DNA of 16,088 nt from Clostridiales bacterium (GCA_019420045.1 JAHZHY010000119.1:1-16088), one strand, 5' to 3'. Counted from the stretch's first letter, positions 1-9,036 are shown. The notes: generated from the letters alone by a model not told the origin. Made by a program: numbers and translations.

Positions 1-81
1 TTTTCCCTACATAGAGGCTTTTTTGTGCTGTCCGCATAATCTGGGGCGGTTCAAATTTCTCGCAGGCTATTCTGATCGCTT

Positions 82-2040
82 TTAGATATGATCCATCGGA
101 TCGTTGGTAGGCTTTCCTTCAGGAGGAATCTCCCCGGTCTGAGAAGGAGTGTTCAGCACCTCTTCTTCCGGCTGATGGGTATAGCGGGCGTTATAGTCCA
201 CTTCCACCACTTTTTCCGGCGCCTGGGCTTCTTCCCCGTTGAACACCTTTTCAAAGGCTTCACCGCTCATGGTCTCATGCTCCATCAGATAAGCGGCCAC
301 CCGATCCAGGATGTCCATATGCTCCCGCAGCATCTGTTCGCAGCGGCGATAGGCCTCGTCGATGATCCGCTTCACTTCCTCGTCGATGAGGGAAGCCACT
401 TCTTCGGAGTAATTCTTGGAGGCGGCAAAATCCCGGCCCAGGAACACTTCGTCGTGATCGCTGCCAAAGGCGATGGGGCCCAGCTTATCGCTCATGCCAT
501 AGCGGGTAACCATCCGGCGGGCAATGTCAGAGGCCCGCTCAATGTCATTGGAAGCACCGGTGGAAATGTCGTCCATAACCAGTTTTTCAGCGACCCGACC
601 ACCCAGCAGAGTGACCAGCTCATCTTCCATCTCATTTTTGGAGGAATAGTATTTGTCCTCTTTGGGCAGGCTCAGGGTAAAGCCGCCAGCCCGGCCGCGA
701 GGCACAATGGAAATCTGATGCACCGGGTCCTGGGTAGGCATCAGCCGGGTGACGATAGCGTGACCAGCCTCATGATAGGCTGTGAGCTTCTTTTCCTTTT
801 CGGAATAGACCCGGCTCTTCTTTTCATTGCCCATGATGACCTTCAGGAAAGCGTCATCGATTTCCCGGTTGCCAATCTTCTCCTTGGAACGGCGGGCAGC
901 CAGCAGAGCTGCTTCGTTCAACAGGTTCTCCAAATCAGCACCGGTAAATCCGGCGGTGGTTTTGGCGATGGCGTCAAAATCCACATCCTCTTCAAAGGGC
1001 TTTTTCCGGGAGTGAACCTGCATGATGGCCTTACGGCCCTTCACATCGGGTACACCGATATACACCTGCCGGTCAAAGCGTCCCGGACGCAGCAGAGCAC
1101 TGTCCAGAATATCGGGACGGTTGGTAGCTGCCAGGATGATAACTCCTTCGTTGGCGCCGAAGCCGTCCATCTCCACCAGCAACTGGTTGAGGGTCTGTTC
1201 TCTTTCGTCGTGGCCGCCACCCAGACCGGCTCCTCTCTGGCGGCCTACAGCGTCGATCTCATCAATAAAGACGATGGAAGGCGCATGGCGCTTGGCCTGG
1301 TCAAACAGATCCCGCACACGGGAAGCACCCACGCCCACATACAGCTCCACAAAGTCCGAGCCGGAAATGGAGAAGAAAGGCACACCCGCTTCTCCAGCCA
1401 CCGCTTTGGCGATCAGTGTTTTACCGGTGCCCGGAGGGCCCACCAGCAAAACGCCTTTGGGGATACGGGCGCCCAACTGCAGGAATTTCTTAGGAGCCTT
1501 CAGAAACTCCACCACTTCCTGCAGATCGCTTTTTTCCTCATCGGCCCCGGCCACATCCTGGAAAGTCACCTTCTGGTCTTCGCTGTTCACCATCTTGGCC
1601 CGGGATTTGCCGAAGTTCATGGCGGATTTTCCACTACCGTCCTGCTTGTTCATCATATAATACCAGAACAGGCCAAAGAGGACGATAATGATCAGATAGG
1701 GCAAAAATGCCGTCCACCAGGGCATGGTCATCTTTTCCGCAAAGTCCTGGGTCAGCGTTCCCGCCGCCCGCTGCTGACGGATGGTTTCACCCAAATCATA
1801 ATAGAAAATATCCAGAGAAGGGATTTGATAAGTGAACTTGGAGCCATCCCGCATGGTCATGGTCAGTTCATTCTCGTCGATGACAAAGCTGGCCACATCC
1901 TGATTTTCAAAAGCCTGGGTCACATCGGAATAGGTCAACTGGGCCTCCTTACGGGGCTCCATCAAAAAGCCAATGGTTCCGATGAGCACCACCAGCAGCA
2001 GCAGATATAGGCCAATGCCCTTCATTTTGCCGTTATTCAA
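82..2040 (-). CDS. ftsH: ATP-dependent zinc metalloprotease FtsH
   Basis: Membrane-anchored AAA+ protease that extracts and degrades misfolded membrane proteins and short-lived regulators. With the chosen start it has 652 residues, normal for the family. Seen in order: a membrane segment at about residues 10-26, an extracytoplasmic domain, a second membrane segment at about 112-128, Walker A GPPGTGKT (201-208), Walker B FIDEID (258-263), the second region of homology ending in LRPGRFDR, and the zinc site HEAGH (423-427). All catalytic motifs are intact. Start choice: TTG at 2040 has AAAGGTG 11 bases upstream (2052-2058) and gives [14 protein letters not shown], like other FtsH N-termini. ATG at 2025 has no ribosome-binding site, and GTG at 2052 lies too close to one. 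It is the last gene of the gdpP-to-ftsH unit, 32 bases after hprT, the usual Firmicutes neighbour order. No terminator is visible in the 81 bases left of it. Confidence 0.97.
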   Translation of the reverse strand: MNNGKMKGIGLYLLLLVVLIGTIGFLMEPRKEAQLTYSDVTQAFENQDVASFVIDENELTMTMRDGSKFTYQIPSLDIFYYDLGETIRQQRAAGTLTQDFAEKMTMPWWTAFLPYLIIIVLFGLFWYYMMNKQDGSGKSAMNFGKSRAKMVNSEDQKVTFQDVAGADEEKSDLQEVVEFLKAPKKFLQLGARIPKGVLLVGPPGTGKTLIAKAVAGEAGVPFFSISGSDFVELYVGVGASRVRDLFDQAKRHAPSIVFIDEIDAVGRQRGAGLGGGHDEREQTLNQLLVEMDGFGANEGVIILAATNRPDILDSALLRPGRFDRQVYIGVPDVKGRKAIMQVHSRKKPFEEDVDFDAIAKTTAGFTGADLENLLNEAALLAARRSKEKIGNREIDDAFLKVIMGNEKKSRVYSEKEKKLTAYHEAGHAIVTRLMPTQDPVHQISIVPRGRAGGFTLSLPKEDKYYSSKNEMEDELVTLLGGRVAEKLVMDDISTGASNDIERASDIARRMVTRYGMSDKLGPIAFGSDHDEVFLGRDFAASKNYSEEVASLIDEEVKRIIDEAYRRCEQMLREHMDILDRVAAYLMEHETMSGEAFEKVFNGEEAQAPEKVVEVDYNARYTHQPEEEVLNTPSQTGEIPPEGKPTNDPMDHI

Positions 2041-2072
2041 CGAATCATTCACACCTTTCGTGAGGCGGAGCT

Positions 2073-3968
2073 TTACGCCTGATACACCTCGGGTTTCAAG
2101 ATACACAGATCGGGCAGGTTGCGGTATTTCTCCGCATAATCCAGGCCATAGCCCACCAAGAAGGCGTCCGGCACCTGGAAGCCGCAATAATCAATGTCCA
2201 CATGGGCCTGGCGGCGGGCCGGTTTGTCCAGAAGGGTCACCAGGCGCAAAGAGGCCGGTTCCCGCTCCTTCAGCATCACCAGCAAACGACTGAGGGTCAC
2301 GCCGCTGTCCACGATGTCCTCAACTACTATAACATGCCTGTTCTGGATAATTGTGTCTAAATCTTTAATAATTTTTACCTTTCCACTGGTCTGGGTGCCG
2401 CTTCCATAGCTGGACACCGCCATGAAATCCACCGAGCAGGGAATGGTGATAGCGCGGCACAGATCGCCCATGAACACAAAAGCTCCCTTGAGCACACTGA
2501 CCAGAATGGGGTCCTTTCCCTCATATTCCCGGGAGAGGATCTCTCCCAACTCCTGCACCTTTTCTGCAATTTGTTCTTTGGTCAGCAAAACCTCTGCCAC
2601 ATCATCCCGCATATTTGCCATGGTCTTTTTCCTCCTCACAACCACCGTCCAGGCGGGGTCTTTTTCTCTCTCTTTCGTTTCAGCCCGTACCGGGCCGCCG
2701 CACACCAGCACCGGCCCTTCTTCATCGCACACCAGGGGAATCCCTTCCCGCAGATGTACTGGGATTTTTTCATCGATCATCCATTTTTTAATGCTTTTGT
2801 GTCCGTTTTTCAGCCGGATCGCATCCCCCGTCCTACGGGGACGCAGCTGCACCGGTTCCCGAAGGGTCTGAAAGAAATAGGCTTTTTCTCCTGGCCTGGC
2901 CTCTTTTTTCCCCCGGTGCAAAGTGACCCGAAAGCCCCCCGCTTCCGCCGGTTCCCCCTCTTTCAGAAGGCGCGGGGAAAAAGTATGGGGCAACGGATTT
3001 TCTCCCTTTTTGCGGCACAGAAGCTGCCCATAGACCCGCCGGGCCTCTATCCCTCCCGGCAGACTACACGCCGCCGAGGGGCCTTTTTTGCAAAGTGCCC
3101 ACATTCCCTGGCGGTGCCTTTCGGAAAGAATCCCCTCTCCACCGGCCTGACGGTAGAGCATGGGAAGCACCCGAAAAGCCACAGCATCGGGTGCTTTTGC
3201 CAAAGCCTCCGCATCTATCGACCCGGGAGCCGAGGAATGTTCTTTCAAAAACTGTGCGGCACAGCTTTCCAAAAACTCCTCGTCTTTCCGGGCCCGCTCT
3301 CCGGCCCGGCTGATGTGCTCTTCCGCCTGGGAATTGATGGTTTTCAGCAAAGGAAGCACCTGATGACGCAGACGGTTGCGGGCAAAAATCTCTTCCCCAT
3401 TGGATGGGTCACTGCAATAGGGTATGTGGTTTTCCGTCAGATATTTTTCGATCTCTTCCCGGGAGGCCTGCAAAAGCGGACGGATCAGGTCCCCTTCCGA
3501 TGCCGGGATTCCTCCCAGGCCCCGGGCACCCGTCCCCCGGCACAGATGAAACAAAATAGTTTCCACATTGTCCATCCGATGATGACCGGTGGCAATCTTC
3601 CGGCAGCCGGTCTCCTTGGCGACCCGGCGGAGAAAGGCATAGCGCAGCGCCCTGGCCCCTTCCTCTGTGCCGCAGCCTTCCCGGCGGCAATATTCTAAAG
3701 TGTCCCCCTCTTCTACCCAAAGGGGGATTTTCTGCTCCCGGCAGAATGTTTCTGCCAGAAGCCGCTCCCTGGGAGCATCCTCCGGACGCAGGCCGTGGAT
3801 AAAATGGGCCGCTTCCACTTGGATGCCCAACTGGGGTGCCAGCCGATGCATCAAGTGAGTCAGCGCCATAGAATCCCCGCCGCCGGAGAGGGCACAGAGC
3901 ACCTTGTCTCCCGGCGCCGTCATGGCCTCTTTTCGCATAAAGGCCATCACTCGATTCTCAAGACTCAT
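2073..3968 (-). CDS. tilS-hprT: Bifunctional TilS/HprT: tRNA(Ile)-lysidine synthetase fused to hypoxanthine phosphoribosyltransferase
   Basis: One uninterrupted 631-residue reading frame covers two enzymes. Residues 1 to about 445 are TilS, which uses ATP and lysine to convert C34 of the AUA-reading tRNA-Ile to lysidine. It carries the PP-loop motif SGGGDS (28-33) and a C-terminal TilS domain (around IKKWMIDEKIPVHLRE). Residues about 450-631 are HprT, which salvages hypoxanthine/guanine with PRPP. Its PRPP loop EDIVDSGVTL is at about 550-559, and 182 residues is normal length for a separate HprT. No stop codon lies between the halves, yet an in-frame ATG with a good Shine-Dalgarno site sits exactly where a free HprT would begin. 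Both a fusion protein and a free HprT are therefore possible. Listeria has an annotated bifunctional TilS/HprT of similar size (recalled knowledge). The start ATG at 3968 overlaps the 3' end of dnaB by 11 bases, implying translational coupling; ATGs at 3947 and 3938 are alternatives. Confidence 0.93.
   Translation of the reverse strand: MSLENRVMAFMRKEAMTAPGDKVLCALSGGGDSMALTHLMHRLAPQLGIQVEAAHFIHGLRPEDAPRERLLAETFCREQKIPLWVEEGDTLEYCRREGCGTEEGARALRYAFLRRVAKETGCRKIATGHHRMDNVETILFHLCRGTGARGLGGIPASEGDLIRPLLQASREEIEKYLTENHIPYCSDPSNGEEIFARNRLRHQVLPLLKTINSQAEEHISRAGERARKDEEFLESCAAQFLKEHSSAPGSIDAEALAKAPDAVAFRVLPMLYRQAGGEGILSERHRQGMWALCKKGPSAACSLPGGIEARRVYGQLLCRKKGENPLPHTFSPRLLKEGEPAEAGGFRVTLHRGKKEARPGEKAYFFQTLREPVQLRPRRTGDAIRLKNGHKSIKKWMIDEKIPVHLREGIPLVCDEEGPVLVCGGPVRAETKEREKDPAWTVVVRRKKTMANMRDDVAEVLLTKEQIAEKVQELGEILSREYEGKDPILVSVLKGAFVFMGDLCRAITIPCSVDFMAVSSYGSGTQTSGKVKIIKDLDTIIQNRHVIVVEDIVDSGVTLSRLLVMLKEREPASLRLVTLLDKPARRQAHVDIDYCGFQVPDAFLVGYGLDYAEKYRNLPDLCILKPEVYQA
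2619..2637 (-). promoter_or_regulatory. Internal ribosome-binding site and start codon for free HprT
   Basis: On the minus strand GAGGAGG (2631-2637) lies nine bases before an in-frame ATG (2619-2621), within the TilS-HprT frame, where it codes for Arg-Arg. The resulting 182-residue product would start MANMRDDVAEVLL, typical of HprT N-termini. This indicates that HprT can probably be made alone as well as fused. Whether both forms exist cannot be read from the sequence. Confidence 0.7.
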
Positions 3969-5289
3969 GATGGGTATTGTCCTGGCCGGAGAAACGAGTA
4001 TACTGTCCCAGCCATTGCAACTCGATGGTGCATACCTCGCCATGACGGTTCTTGGCGATGATACATTCCACCACATTTTTCTTTTCGGTGTCCGGGTTAT
4101 AGTAGTCGTCCCGGTACAGGAAAATAACGATATCGGCGTCCTGTTCGATGGCTCCCGATTCACGCAGGTCGGAAAGCATGGGCCGTTTGTTGGGCCGCTG
4201 CTCCGGACCGCGGGACAGCTGGGACAAGCAGACCACCGGCACATTCAGCTCCCGTGCCATCACCTTCATGGAACGGGAAATCTCCGAGATCTGCTGCACC
4301 CGGTTTTCCGAACTTTTAGAGCCCTGCATCAACTGGAGATAGTCGATGACCACCAGCCCCAACCGGCTTCCCATCCGGCGGCACTTGGCCTTGATCTCCG
4401 ACACCGTGATAGCCGAACTGTCCTCAATATAGATGTTGGTTTTGGAAAGCAGCGCGGAGGCGTGGGCGATTTTGTCCCAGTCGTTGTCGTCCAGAGTGCC
4501 CATGCGCAGTTTCCGGCTGTCCACCAGCGCCTCGCTGGAGATCATCCGGGTGGTCAGCTGTATATCGCTCATTTCCAGCTGGAAAATAGCCACATCTTTC
4601 CCCGATTTCTGGGCCGCCGGCAACACCAGATTCAGAGCGAAGCTGGTTTTACCCATGCCCGGACGGGCGGCAATCAAAATCAGGTCAGATTTGTTCAGTC
4701 CACCCAGGGCGTTGTCCAGATCGGCAAAACCGGTGGGAATACCCGGCAATTTTCCGGGATTGGCCGCCAGTTCATCCAGCTGGTCATATACATCTTTGAT
4801 CACCGATTTGATATGCCGCAAGCCGTTGATCTCCCGTCCCTGGCGGATGGCATAAATCTTCTGCTCGGCCAACTCGGCAATGGTGCTGGCCGTTTCCTGC
4901 TCGCTGCGGGTCAGATCAAAGATCTCATTGCAGATCTGCTGAAGATCCCGCAGCATTTTCTTTTCCCGGACGATCTTGGCATAATCCTCCACATTGGTGG
5001 AGGTGGGTGTCACATCGATCAGTTGCAGAAAATAGGCCCTGTCGGCTTTGTCCTTGTAGCCCAGGGCCTTCATTTCCTCCAGCACTGTCACTGGGTCGAT
5101 CCGCTTTCCCCCAGTGAACATGCTGCTGATGGTATCGAAGATCATCCGATTGGTTTCAATATAAAAATCATCGGGCTGGAGCAGTTCCACCACCTTTGGC
5201 ACGCAGGTGGGATCAAACAAAATCGCTCCAATGACCGCCTGCTCGGCCTCCACACTGTGGGGGGTCTGCCGGGCCAGAAGTTCATCCAT
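3958..5289 (-). CDS. dnaB: Replicative DNA helicase DnaB (DnaC in Bacillus)
   Basis: Hexameric 5'-3' helicase that unwinds DNA at the replication fork and binds primase. It has 443 residues, normal for the family. An N-terminal helical domain (about 1-150, with the HSVEAEQAVIGAIL signature near the start) is followed by a RecA-like ATPase domain. Walker A ARPGMGKTS is at 208-216, Walker B-type VVIDYLQLM at about 313-321, and SDLRESGAIEQDADIVIFLYR lies near the C-terminus. No intein or insertion is present. ATG at 5289 is chosen because AGGGGG lies 8 bases upstream; the TTG two codons earlier is only 3 bases from that site. It sits 20 bases after rplI, the common Firmicutes arrangement, and overlaps tilS by 11 bases. 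Confidence 0.97.
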   Translation of the reverse strand: MDELLARQTPHSVEAEQAVIGAILFDPTCVPKVVELLQPDDFYIETNRMIFDTISSMFTGGKRIDPVTVLEEMKALGYKDKADRAYFLQLIDVTPTSTNVEDYAKIVREKKMLRDLQQICNEIFDLTRSEQETASTIAELAEQKIYAIRQGREINGLRHIKSVIKDVYDQLDELAANPGKLPGIPTGFADLDNALGGLNKSDLILIAARPGMGKTSFALNLVLPAAQKSGKDVAIFQLEMSDIQLTTRMISSEALVDSRKLRMGTLDDNDWDKIAHASALLSKTNIYIEDSSAITVSEIKAKCRRMGSRLGLVVIDYLQLMQGSKSSENRVQQISEISRSMKVMARELNVPVVCLSQLSRGPEQRPNKRPMLSDLRESGAIEQDADIVIFLYRDDYYNPDTEKKNVVECIIAKNRHGEVCTIELQWLGQYTRFSGQDNTHHES

Positions 5290-5309
5290 GGTCAAAACCC
5301 CCTACTGCA

Positions 5310-5759
5310 TCAGTTCTGCTCTTCCACGACCACTTTCACTGTGCCCACCACTTCCGGGTAAAGCTTGACCTTCACCTGGTAGGTGCCGAAATTCTTGATG
5401 GTCTCTTCCAGCACGATCTTGTTCTTCTGGATTTCCACCTTGTGCTGGCGCTGCATCTCCTCGGCGATCTCCTTGGCGGTGACGCTGCCGAACAATCTGC
5501 CGCCGGCTCCCGATTTGGCCTTGATGTGCACCGGCATATCCTTCAGCTCTTCCGCCAGCTTCTGGGCGGCTTCCTTTTCCAGCTTCATCCGACGGGCAGC
5601 GGCCTCATCGGCGATCTTCTTGGCATTGAGCACATCGGCTGTGGCCGGGGCCGCCAGCTTCCGAGGCATCAGAAAGTTGCGGGCGTAGCCGTCACTGGCT
5701 TCGATGATGTCTCCCTTTTTCCCCTGTCCCTTGACATCCTGCAGCAAAATCAATTTCAT
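5310..5759 (-). CDS. rplI: 50S ribosomal protein L9
   Basis: Large-subunit protein that binds 23S rRNA near the base of the L1 stalk and helps keep reading frame. It has 149 residues, the standard size. The N-terminal rRNA-binding motif ([17 protein letters not shown], followed by [13 protein letters not shown]) is intact, followed by the long connecting helix and the C-terminal domain. The start is decided by the ribosome-binding site: GGGAG at 5769-5773 is 9 bases from ATG 5759 but only 3 from ATG 5765. The ATG at 5759 also gives the canonical L9 N-terminus. It lies between gdpP and dnaB, the usual order. Confidence 0.97.
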   Translation of the reverse strand: MKLILLQDVKGQGKKGDIIEASDGYARNFLMPRKLAAPATADVLNAKKIADEAAARRMKLEKEAAQKLAEELKDMPVHIKAKSGAGGRLFGSVTAKEIAEEMQRQHKVEIQKNKIVLEETIKNFGTYQVKVKLYPEVVGTVKVVVEEQN

Positions 5760-5794
5760 AGTCATTCACTCCCATCTCCGCGCGTACACAGGAT

Positions 5795-5822
5795 GGAAGA
5801 GTCCCGCGCGGCAGGCTCTTCC
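5795..5822 (-). other. Intercistronic hairpin between gdpP and rplI
   Basis: GGAAGAG (5795-5801) and CTCTTCC (5816-5822) form a 7-bp perfect inverted repeat around a GC-rich 14-base loop in the 79-base gdpP-rplI gap. No run of T follows on the minus strand, so it is not a classical terminator. It may be an mRNA stability or processing element that separates gdpP from rplI expression (inference). Confidence 0.4.
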
Positions 5823-5838
5823 CGCTCTGCTTCAAAAA

Positions 5839-7872
5839 TCAGGCCGACGGGGCGTTGGAACTGCTTTCCCCATCCTCCTGGTCTCCAGACAAATATTCCT
5901 CAATAGCCGCCCGCAGCCGGGCTGCCACTTCTCCCACATCGGCGTCCTGGAACTGAGCGCCCGCCATGGTCAGGCTGCCGCCTCCTCCCAGTTTCTCCAG
6001 CACCACCTGCACATTCATCTTCCCATAGGAACGGGCCGAAATGGCCACATCGTTCTCATGCTCCCGGAAGACCACAAAAGATGCTTTGATGTCATTGATG
6101 TTGATCAGCTCGTCGGCGGCCTGGGATGCGGTGGCCCGTTCGGTATCTTCGTCCATCACCGAAATGGAAACCCCCGGATAGGGCTGCTCGGCGTTGCTGA
6201 TGATCTGATATTTCTTGATGTAGGAATCGAAATTGTTGTTGAACAGGCGGCGGACTTCCACTGTATCAGCGCCGCACTGTTTCAGATAGGCGGCGGCCTC
6301 GAAGGTACGCACGCCGGTTTTGACGGTAAAGCTCTTGGTATCCAGGAAAATACCGGACAAGAGCGCCTCGGCCTCCTCTTTTTTCAGATCCTGAGAACTG
6401 GTGAGGATGTACTGCAAAAGCTCTGTGACCAACTCACTGGTGGAGCTGGCATAGGGCTCATGGAGGCTGATGACATAGTTTTCGATATAGCTGGCCGCCC
6501 GCCGGTGATGGTCGATGACCGCCACACGCTGGATGGTCTGAAGCACCTCGGGATAATCCACAAAATCCGGCCGGTTGGTATCCACCACAATGAGCAGTGA
6601 ATTGGAATCGGCGATAAAGATGGCATCATCTGGCTTGATGAAGGATTCCCGGTATTCCTCCAGCCCAGCCAATTTGTCGATCAGGTCTTTGGCGGAGGTG
6701 CGTTCGCTGTTGACGATAAAATAGGGCTTCTTGCCGCACTTGCGCACAGCAGCACAAATGCCAGCCGCAGCGCCCACCGCATCCAGGTCGGAAAGCTGAT
6801 GACCCATAATAAACACATAGGAAGAATCCCTAATGTACTGGCGCAGGGAATTGGCCACCACACGGGATTTGACCTTGGTGCGTTTTTCCACTTCCTTGGC
6901 GTGACCGCCATAGAACTCAAAAGCATATTTGCTCTTGATGACCACCTGGTCGCCGCCCCGGGCCAAAGCGGTATCCGCTGCCAGACGGGCATATTGGTAC
7001 AGCTCGTTCAGATCGGTATCGCCCTTGCCGATGCCCATGGAAATGGTGGCGCTGATACCGGTGCTGCTTTTGATTTCCCGGACTTTGTCCAACAGGTCAA
7101 ACTTCCGCTCCACAAATTCCAGCAGATCCTTCTGCTCAAACAAAAACAGGTATTTGTCCCGATCCAGCCGCCGCACCACGCCGTGCACCGGCTCAGCCCA
7201 GTTGCTGATCTCCTCATCCACCTGGGCGGTGAGTTTGGATTTTTCGCTTTCCGAAACCCCTTTGATCAGCTCTTCATAGCTGTCCAGCACCAAAATGGAA
7301 AGCACCGGACGGGTGCGCTCGTACTTGGCGCGCAGTTCGCTGTAATCGGTCACATCCACCCAGTACATGGTAACCAGCAGCGCGCTGGAGGCGTCTTTCC
7401 CTGAGCGGACGATGTTGCCATACACATCGAATTTCCGGCCGTTCACCGCCACTTCATAAGGACATTTGCTCCGCCCTTCCATGATCCAGCGGGTGTCAAA
7501 ACCTTCGATCACATCGGTGATGTGCAGATTGAACATCCGCTCATGGGCACCGGTGATCTCATAAAAGCTGTCGTTGCTCCATACCACTTCTCCGGTATCC
7601 ATACGGAGGATGGCGGTGGGCAGCGGAAAATTCATCAGGGAATTTTTCGATGCGTCATCCACCTGGAACAGCAGCGTTTCCACTGTACGGCGAATGTCGG
7701 CCCGCCGCCGTTTGGACCGGGCCCGGTAAACGATATAAAGCACCACCACAACAGCCAGCTCGCCCAAAGCCAGCCAGATGTTGGTGAAGGCTGATATGGC
7801 ACAGAACACCAGAAGCAGTGCAAAGGCCAGCCGGGTTCCCGACTCCATCATGCGGGCGATCAATTTCTCCAT
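5839..7872 (-). CDS. gdpP: c-di-AMP phosphodiesterase GdpP (YybT family, DHH/DHHA1)
   Basis: Membrane-bound enzyme hydrolysing the second messenger cyclic di-AMP to pApA, which affects cell-wall, potassium and osmotic homeostasis. It has 677 residues, the usual length. Seen in order: two membrane segments (about 14-30 and 33-49), a PAS-like sensor domain (about 80-175), a degenerate GGDEF domain (about 185-315, ending in the variant ARGGDQVVIK), then DHH and DHHA1 domains. Metal-binding positions are present: H358, D362 and D364 in GHQLSDLD, D431, DHH at 454-456, and D511. The protein should therefore be an active phosphodiesterase rather than a cyclase. ATG 7872 follows AAAGGGGG by 7 bases. 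It is the first gene of the minus-strand unit running to ftsH, with its own promoter at 7933-7961. In characterised homologues ppGpp inhibits this enzyme (family knowledge). Confidence 0.95.
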   Translation of the reverse strand: MEKLIARMMESGTRLAFALLLVFCAISAFTNIWLALGELAVVVVLYIVYRARSKRRRADIRRTVETLLFQVDDASKNSLMNFPLPTAILRMDTGEVVWSNDSFYEITGAHERMFNLHITDVIEGFDTRWIMEGRSKCPYEVAVNGRKFDVYGNIVRSGKDASSALLVTMYWVDVTDYSELRAKYERTRPVLSILVLDSYEELIKGVSESEKSKLTAQVDEEISNWAEPVHGVVRRLDRDKYLFLFEQKDLLEFVERKFDLLDKVREIKSSTGISATISMGIGKGDTDLNELYQYARLAADTALARGGDQVVIKSKYAFEFYGGHAKEVEKRTKVKSRVVANSLRQYIRDSSYVFIMGHQLSDLDAVGAAAGICAAVRKCGKKPYFIVNSERTSAKDLIDKLAGLEEYRESFIKPDDAIFIADSNSLLIVVDTNRPDFVDYPEVLQTIQRVAVIDHHRRAASYIENYVISLHEPYASSTSELVTELLQYILTSSQDLKKEEAEALLSGIFLDTKSFTVKTGVRTFEAAAYLKQCGADTVEVRRLFNNNFDSYIKKYQIISNAEQPYPGVSISVMDEDTERATASQAADELININDIKASFVVFREHENDVAISARSYGKMNVQVVLEKLGGGGSLTMAGAQFQDADVGEVAARLRAAIEEYLSGDQEDGESSSNAPSA

Positions 7873-7932
7873 GGGGCATCCCCCTTTCCCTTCTTCAGAG
7901 CCTGATGCTCCAAAGACGAAATAATTAAAAAT

Positions 7933-7961
7933 AGTATACCAAAAAAGCCCTCATCATGCAA
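7933..7961 (-). promoter_or_regulatory. Sigma-A promoter of the gdpP-rplI-dnaB-tilS/hprT-ftsH unit
   Basis: On the minus strand, -35 TTGCAT (7956-7961) is separated by exactly 17 bases from -10 TATACT (7933-7938), matching the vegetative consensus in 4 of 6 and 5 of 6 positions. It leaves a 5' leader of about 50-55 bases before gdpP. It lies after the rplL terminator, so it likely begins an independent transcript. Confidence 0.75.
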
Positions 7962-8017
7962 GGCATCTTGCCCGCAGGAAGGAGCCTTCTTCTGGAAATG
8001 CAAAAGGCGGGGAAAGG

Positions 8018-8047
8018 AAAAGAGACGGGATCGCTCCCGTCTCTTTT
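8018..8047 (-). terminator. Rho-independent terminator after rplL
   Basis: A 13-bp perfect inverted repeat (8018-8030 with 8035-8047, loop of 4) ends in four T on the minus strand, followed by more pyrimidines. It lies 20 bases past the rplL stop codon. It is nearly symmetrical, but there is no plus-strand gene here for it to serve. Confidence 0.88.
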
Positions 8048-8066
8048 GATACGATGGAAAAACAGC

Positions 8067-8447
8067 TTACTTCAGCTCGACCTTGGCGCCGGCCTCTTCC
8101 AGCTTCTTCTTCATCTCTTCGGCTTCGTCCTTGCCAACGCCTTCCTTGATGGCCTTGGGAGCGTTGTCGACCAGCTCCTTGGCTTCCTTCAGGCCCAGGC
8201 CGGTGATCTCCTTGACGATCTTGATGACGCCCATCTTGGAAGCGCCAACTTCAGCCAGAACCACATCGAACTCGCTCTTCTCGTCAGCGGCAGCACCAGC
8301 AGCAGCGCCAGCAGCAGGAGCAGCGGCAACAGCAGCGGCGGCAGAAACGCCAAACTCTTCTTCCAGGGCATGTACCAGTTCGCTCAGCTCCAGAACAGAG
8401 AGAACTTTCACTTCTTCAATCAGCTGTGCAATCTTTTCGCTTGCCAT
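8067..8447 (-). CDS. rplL: 50S ribosomal protein L7/L12
   Basis: Multicopy stalk protein that recruits and activates translational GTPases. It has 126 residues, normal. Three parts are visible: an N-terminal dimerisation helix pair (1 to about 33), an Ala/Gly-rich flexible hinge (about 36-57), and the C-terminal domain containing the conserved [15 protein letters not shown] segment that contacts elongation factors. GGAGG lies 9 bases before ATG 8447. It is the second gene of the rplJ-rplL unit, 36 bases downstream of rplJ, and is followed by a strong terminator. Confidence 0.98.
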   Translation of the reverse strand: MASEKIAQLIEEVKVLSVLELSELVHALEEEFGVSAAAAVAAAPAAGAAAGAAADEKSEFDVVLAEVGASKMGVIKIVKEITGLGLKEAKELVDNAPKAIKEGVGKDEAEEMKKKLEEAGAKVELK

Positions 8448-8483
8448 TATAGTGTACCTCCAATTAGTTTTTAATGAAAATGA

Positions 8484-9026
8484 TTAAGCCTGTGTTTCGG
8501 CTTCGGCAGCGGGAGCATCCTCTCCGCCTTCGCTCTTCTTGTCGGCCACGGCCTGCAGAACCCGGGCCAGGGCGGCCACAGGAGCCATCATGGTGCCCAG
8601 CACAGTGGACAGCAGGATATCCTTCGGCGGGATAGCAGCCAGGGACTCAACGGTGGCAACATCCACCACTTTGCCCTCCAGGAAGCCGGCCTTGATGTTG
8701 AAATACTTGTCGTGGCTCTTGGCAAACTCAGCCAGCAGACGGGCGGGAGCAGTGGGATCGTCCATGCTCACAGCCATGGCAGTTGTGCCATGGAGCACGC
8801 CGTCCAGCTCTTCAAAGCCGATCTGGTTGGCAGCAAAGCGCACCAGAGTGTTTTTCACGACGGTATATTCCACATTGGCTTTTCTCAGCTCACTGCGCAG
8901 CTTGGTATCTTCTTCAACAGTGATGCCTTTATAGTCCACCAGCACACCGGATGTGGCGCTCTTCATCTTTTCAGCGAGCTGGGCCACCATGGCCTGCTTC
9001 TCGCTCAGAACCTTTGCGTTCGGCAC
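8484..9026 (-). CDS. rplJ: 50S ribosomal protein L10
   Basis: Stalk base protein that binds 23S rRNA and anchors L7/L12 dimers through its C-terminal helix. It has 180 residues from the chosen start. The N-terminus MPNAKVLSEKQAMV and the VDYKGITVEED segment are typical. The start is GTG at 9026, because GGAGG lies 8 bases upstream; the GTG at 9035 directly abuts that site and can be excluded. The Ala/Glu-rich C-terminal tail (after about residue 165) is common in this clade. Expression is expected to be controlled by the leader at 9037-9174, to which the L10-L12 complex binds. Confidence 0.97.
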   Translation of the reverse strand: MPNAKVLSEKQAMVAQLAEKMKSATSGVLVDYKGITVEEDTKLRSELRKANVEYTVVKNTLVRFAANQIGFEELDGVLHGTTAMAVSMDDPTAPARLLAEFAKSHDKYFNIKAGFLEGKVVDVATVESLAAIPPKDILLSTVLGTMMAPVAALARVLQAVADKKSEGGEDAPAAEAETQA

Positions 9027-9036
9027 TGTTTTCACC

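Noticed and set aside
1..85. Possible partial genes at the left edge: a plus-strand frame ending at 83-85 opposite the ftsH stop, and a minus-strand frame open to the edge
   Set aside because: Both are too short and read through the same bases in opposite directions. I saw no translation signals or recognisable motif, so neither can be supported.
88..2010. 640-codon open frame antisense to ftsH
   Set aside because: It lies wholly opposite a certain gene, has no ribosome-binding site or domain, and reads as His/Gly-rich reverse-frame composition typical of GC-biased genes.
3904..5361. 485-codon open frame antisense to dnaB
   Set aside because: Shadow of dnaB on the opposite strand; no recognisable domain and no translation signals.
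8018..8047. Treating the rplL terminator as bidirectional
   Set aside because: No plus-strand gene reaches it; symmetry alone is not evidence of use.
8280..8345. GC-rich repetitive tract within rplL as a repeat element
   Set aside because: It encodes the normal Ala-rich hinge of L7/L12.
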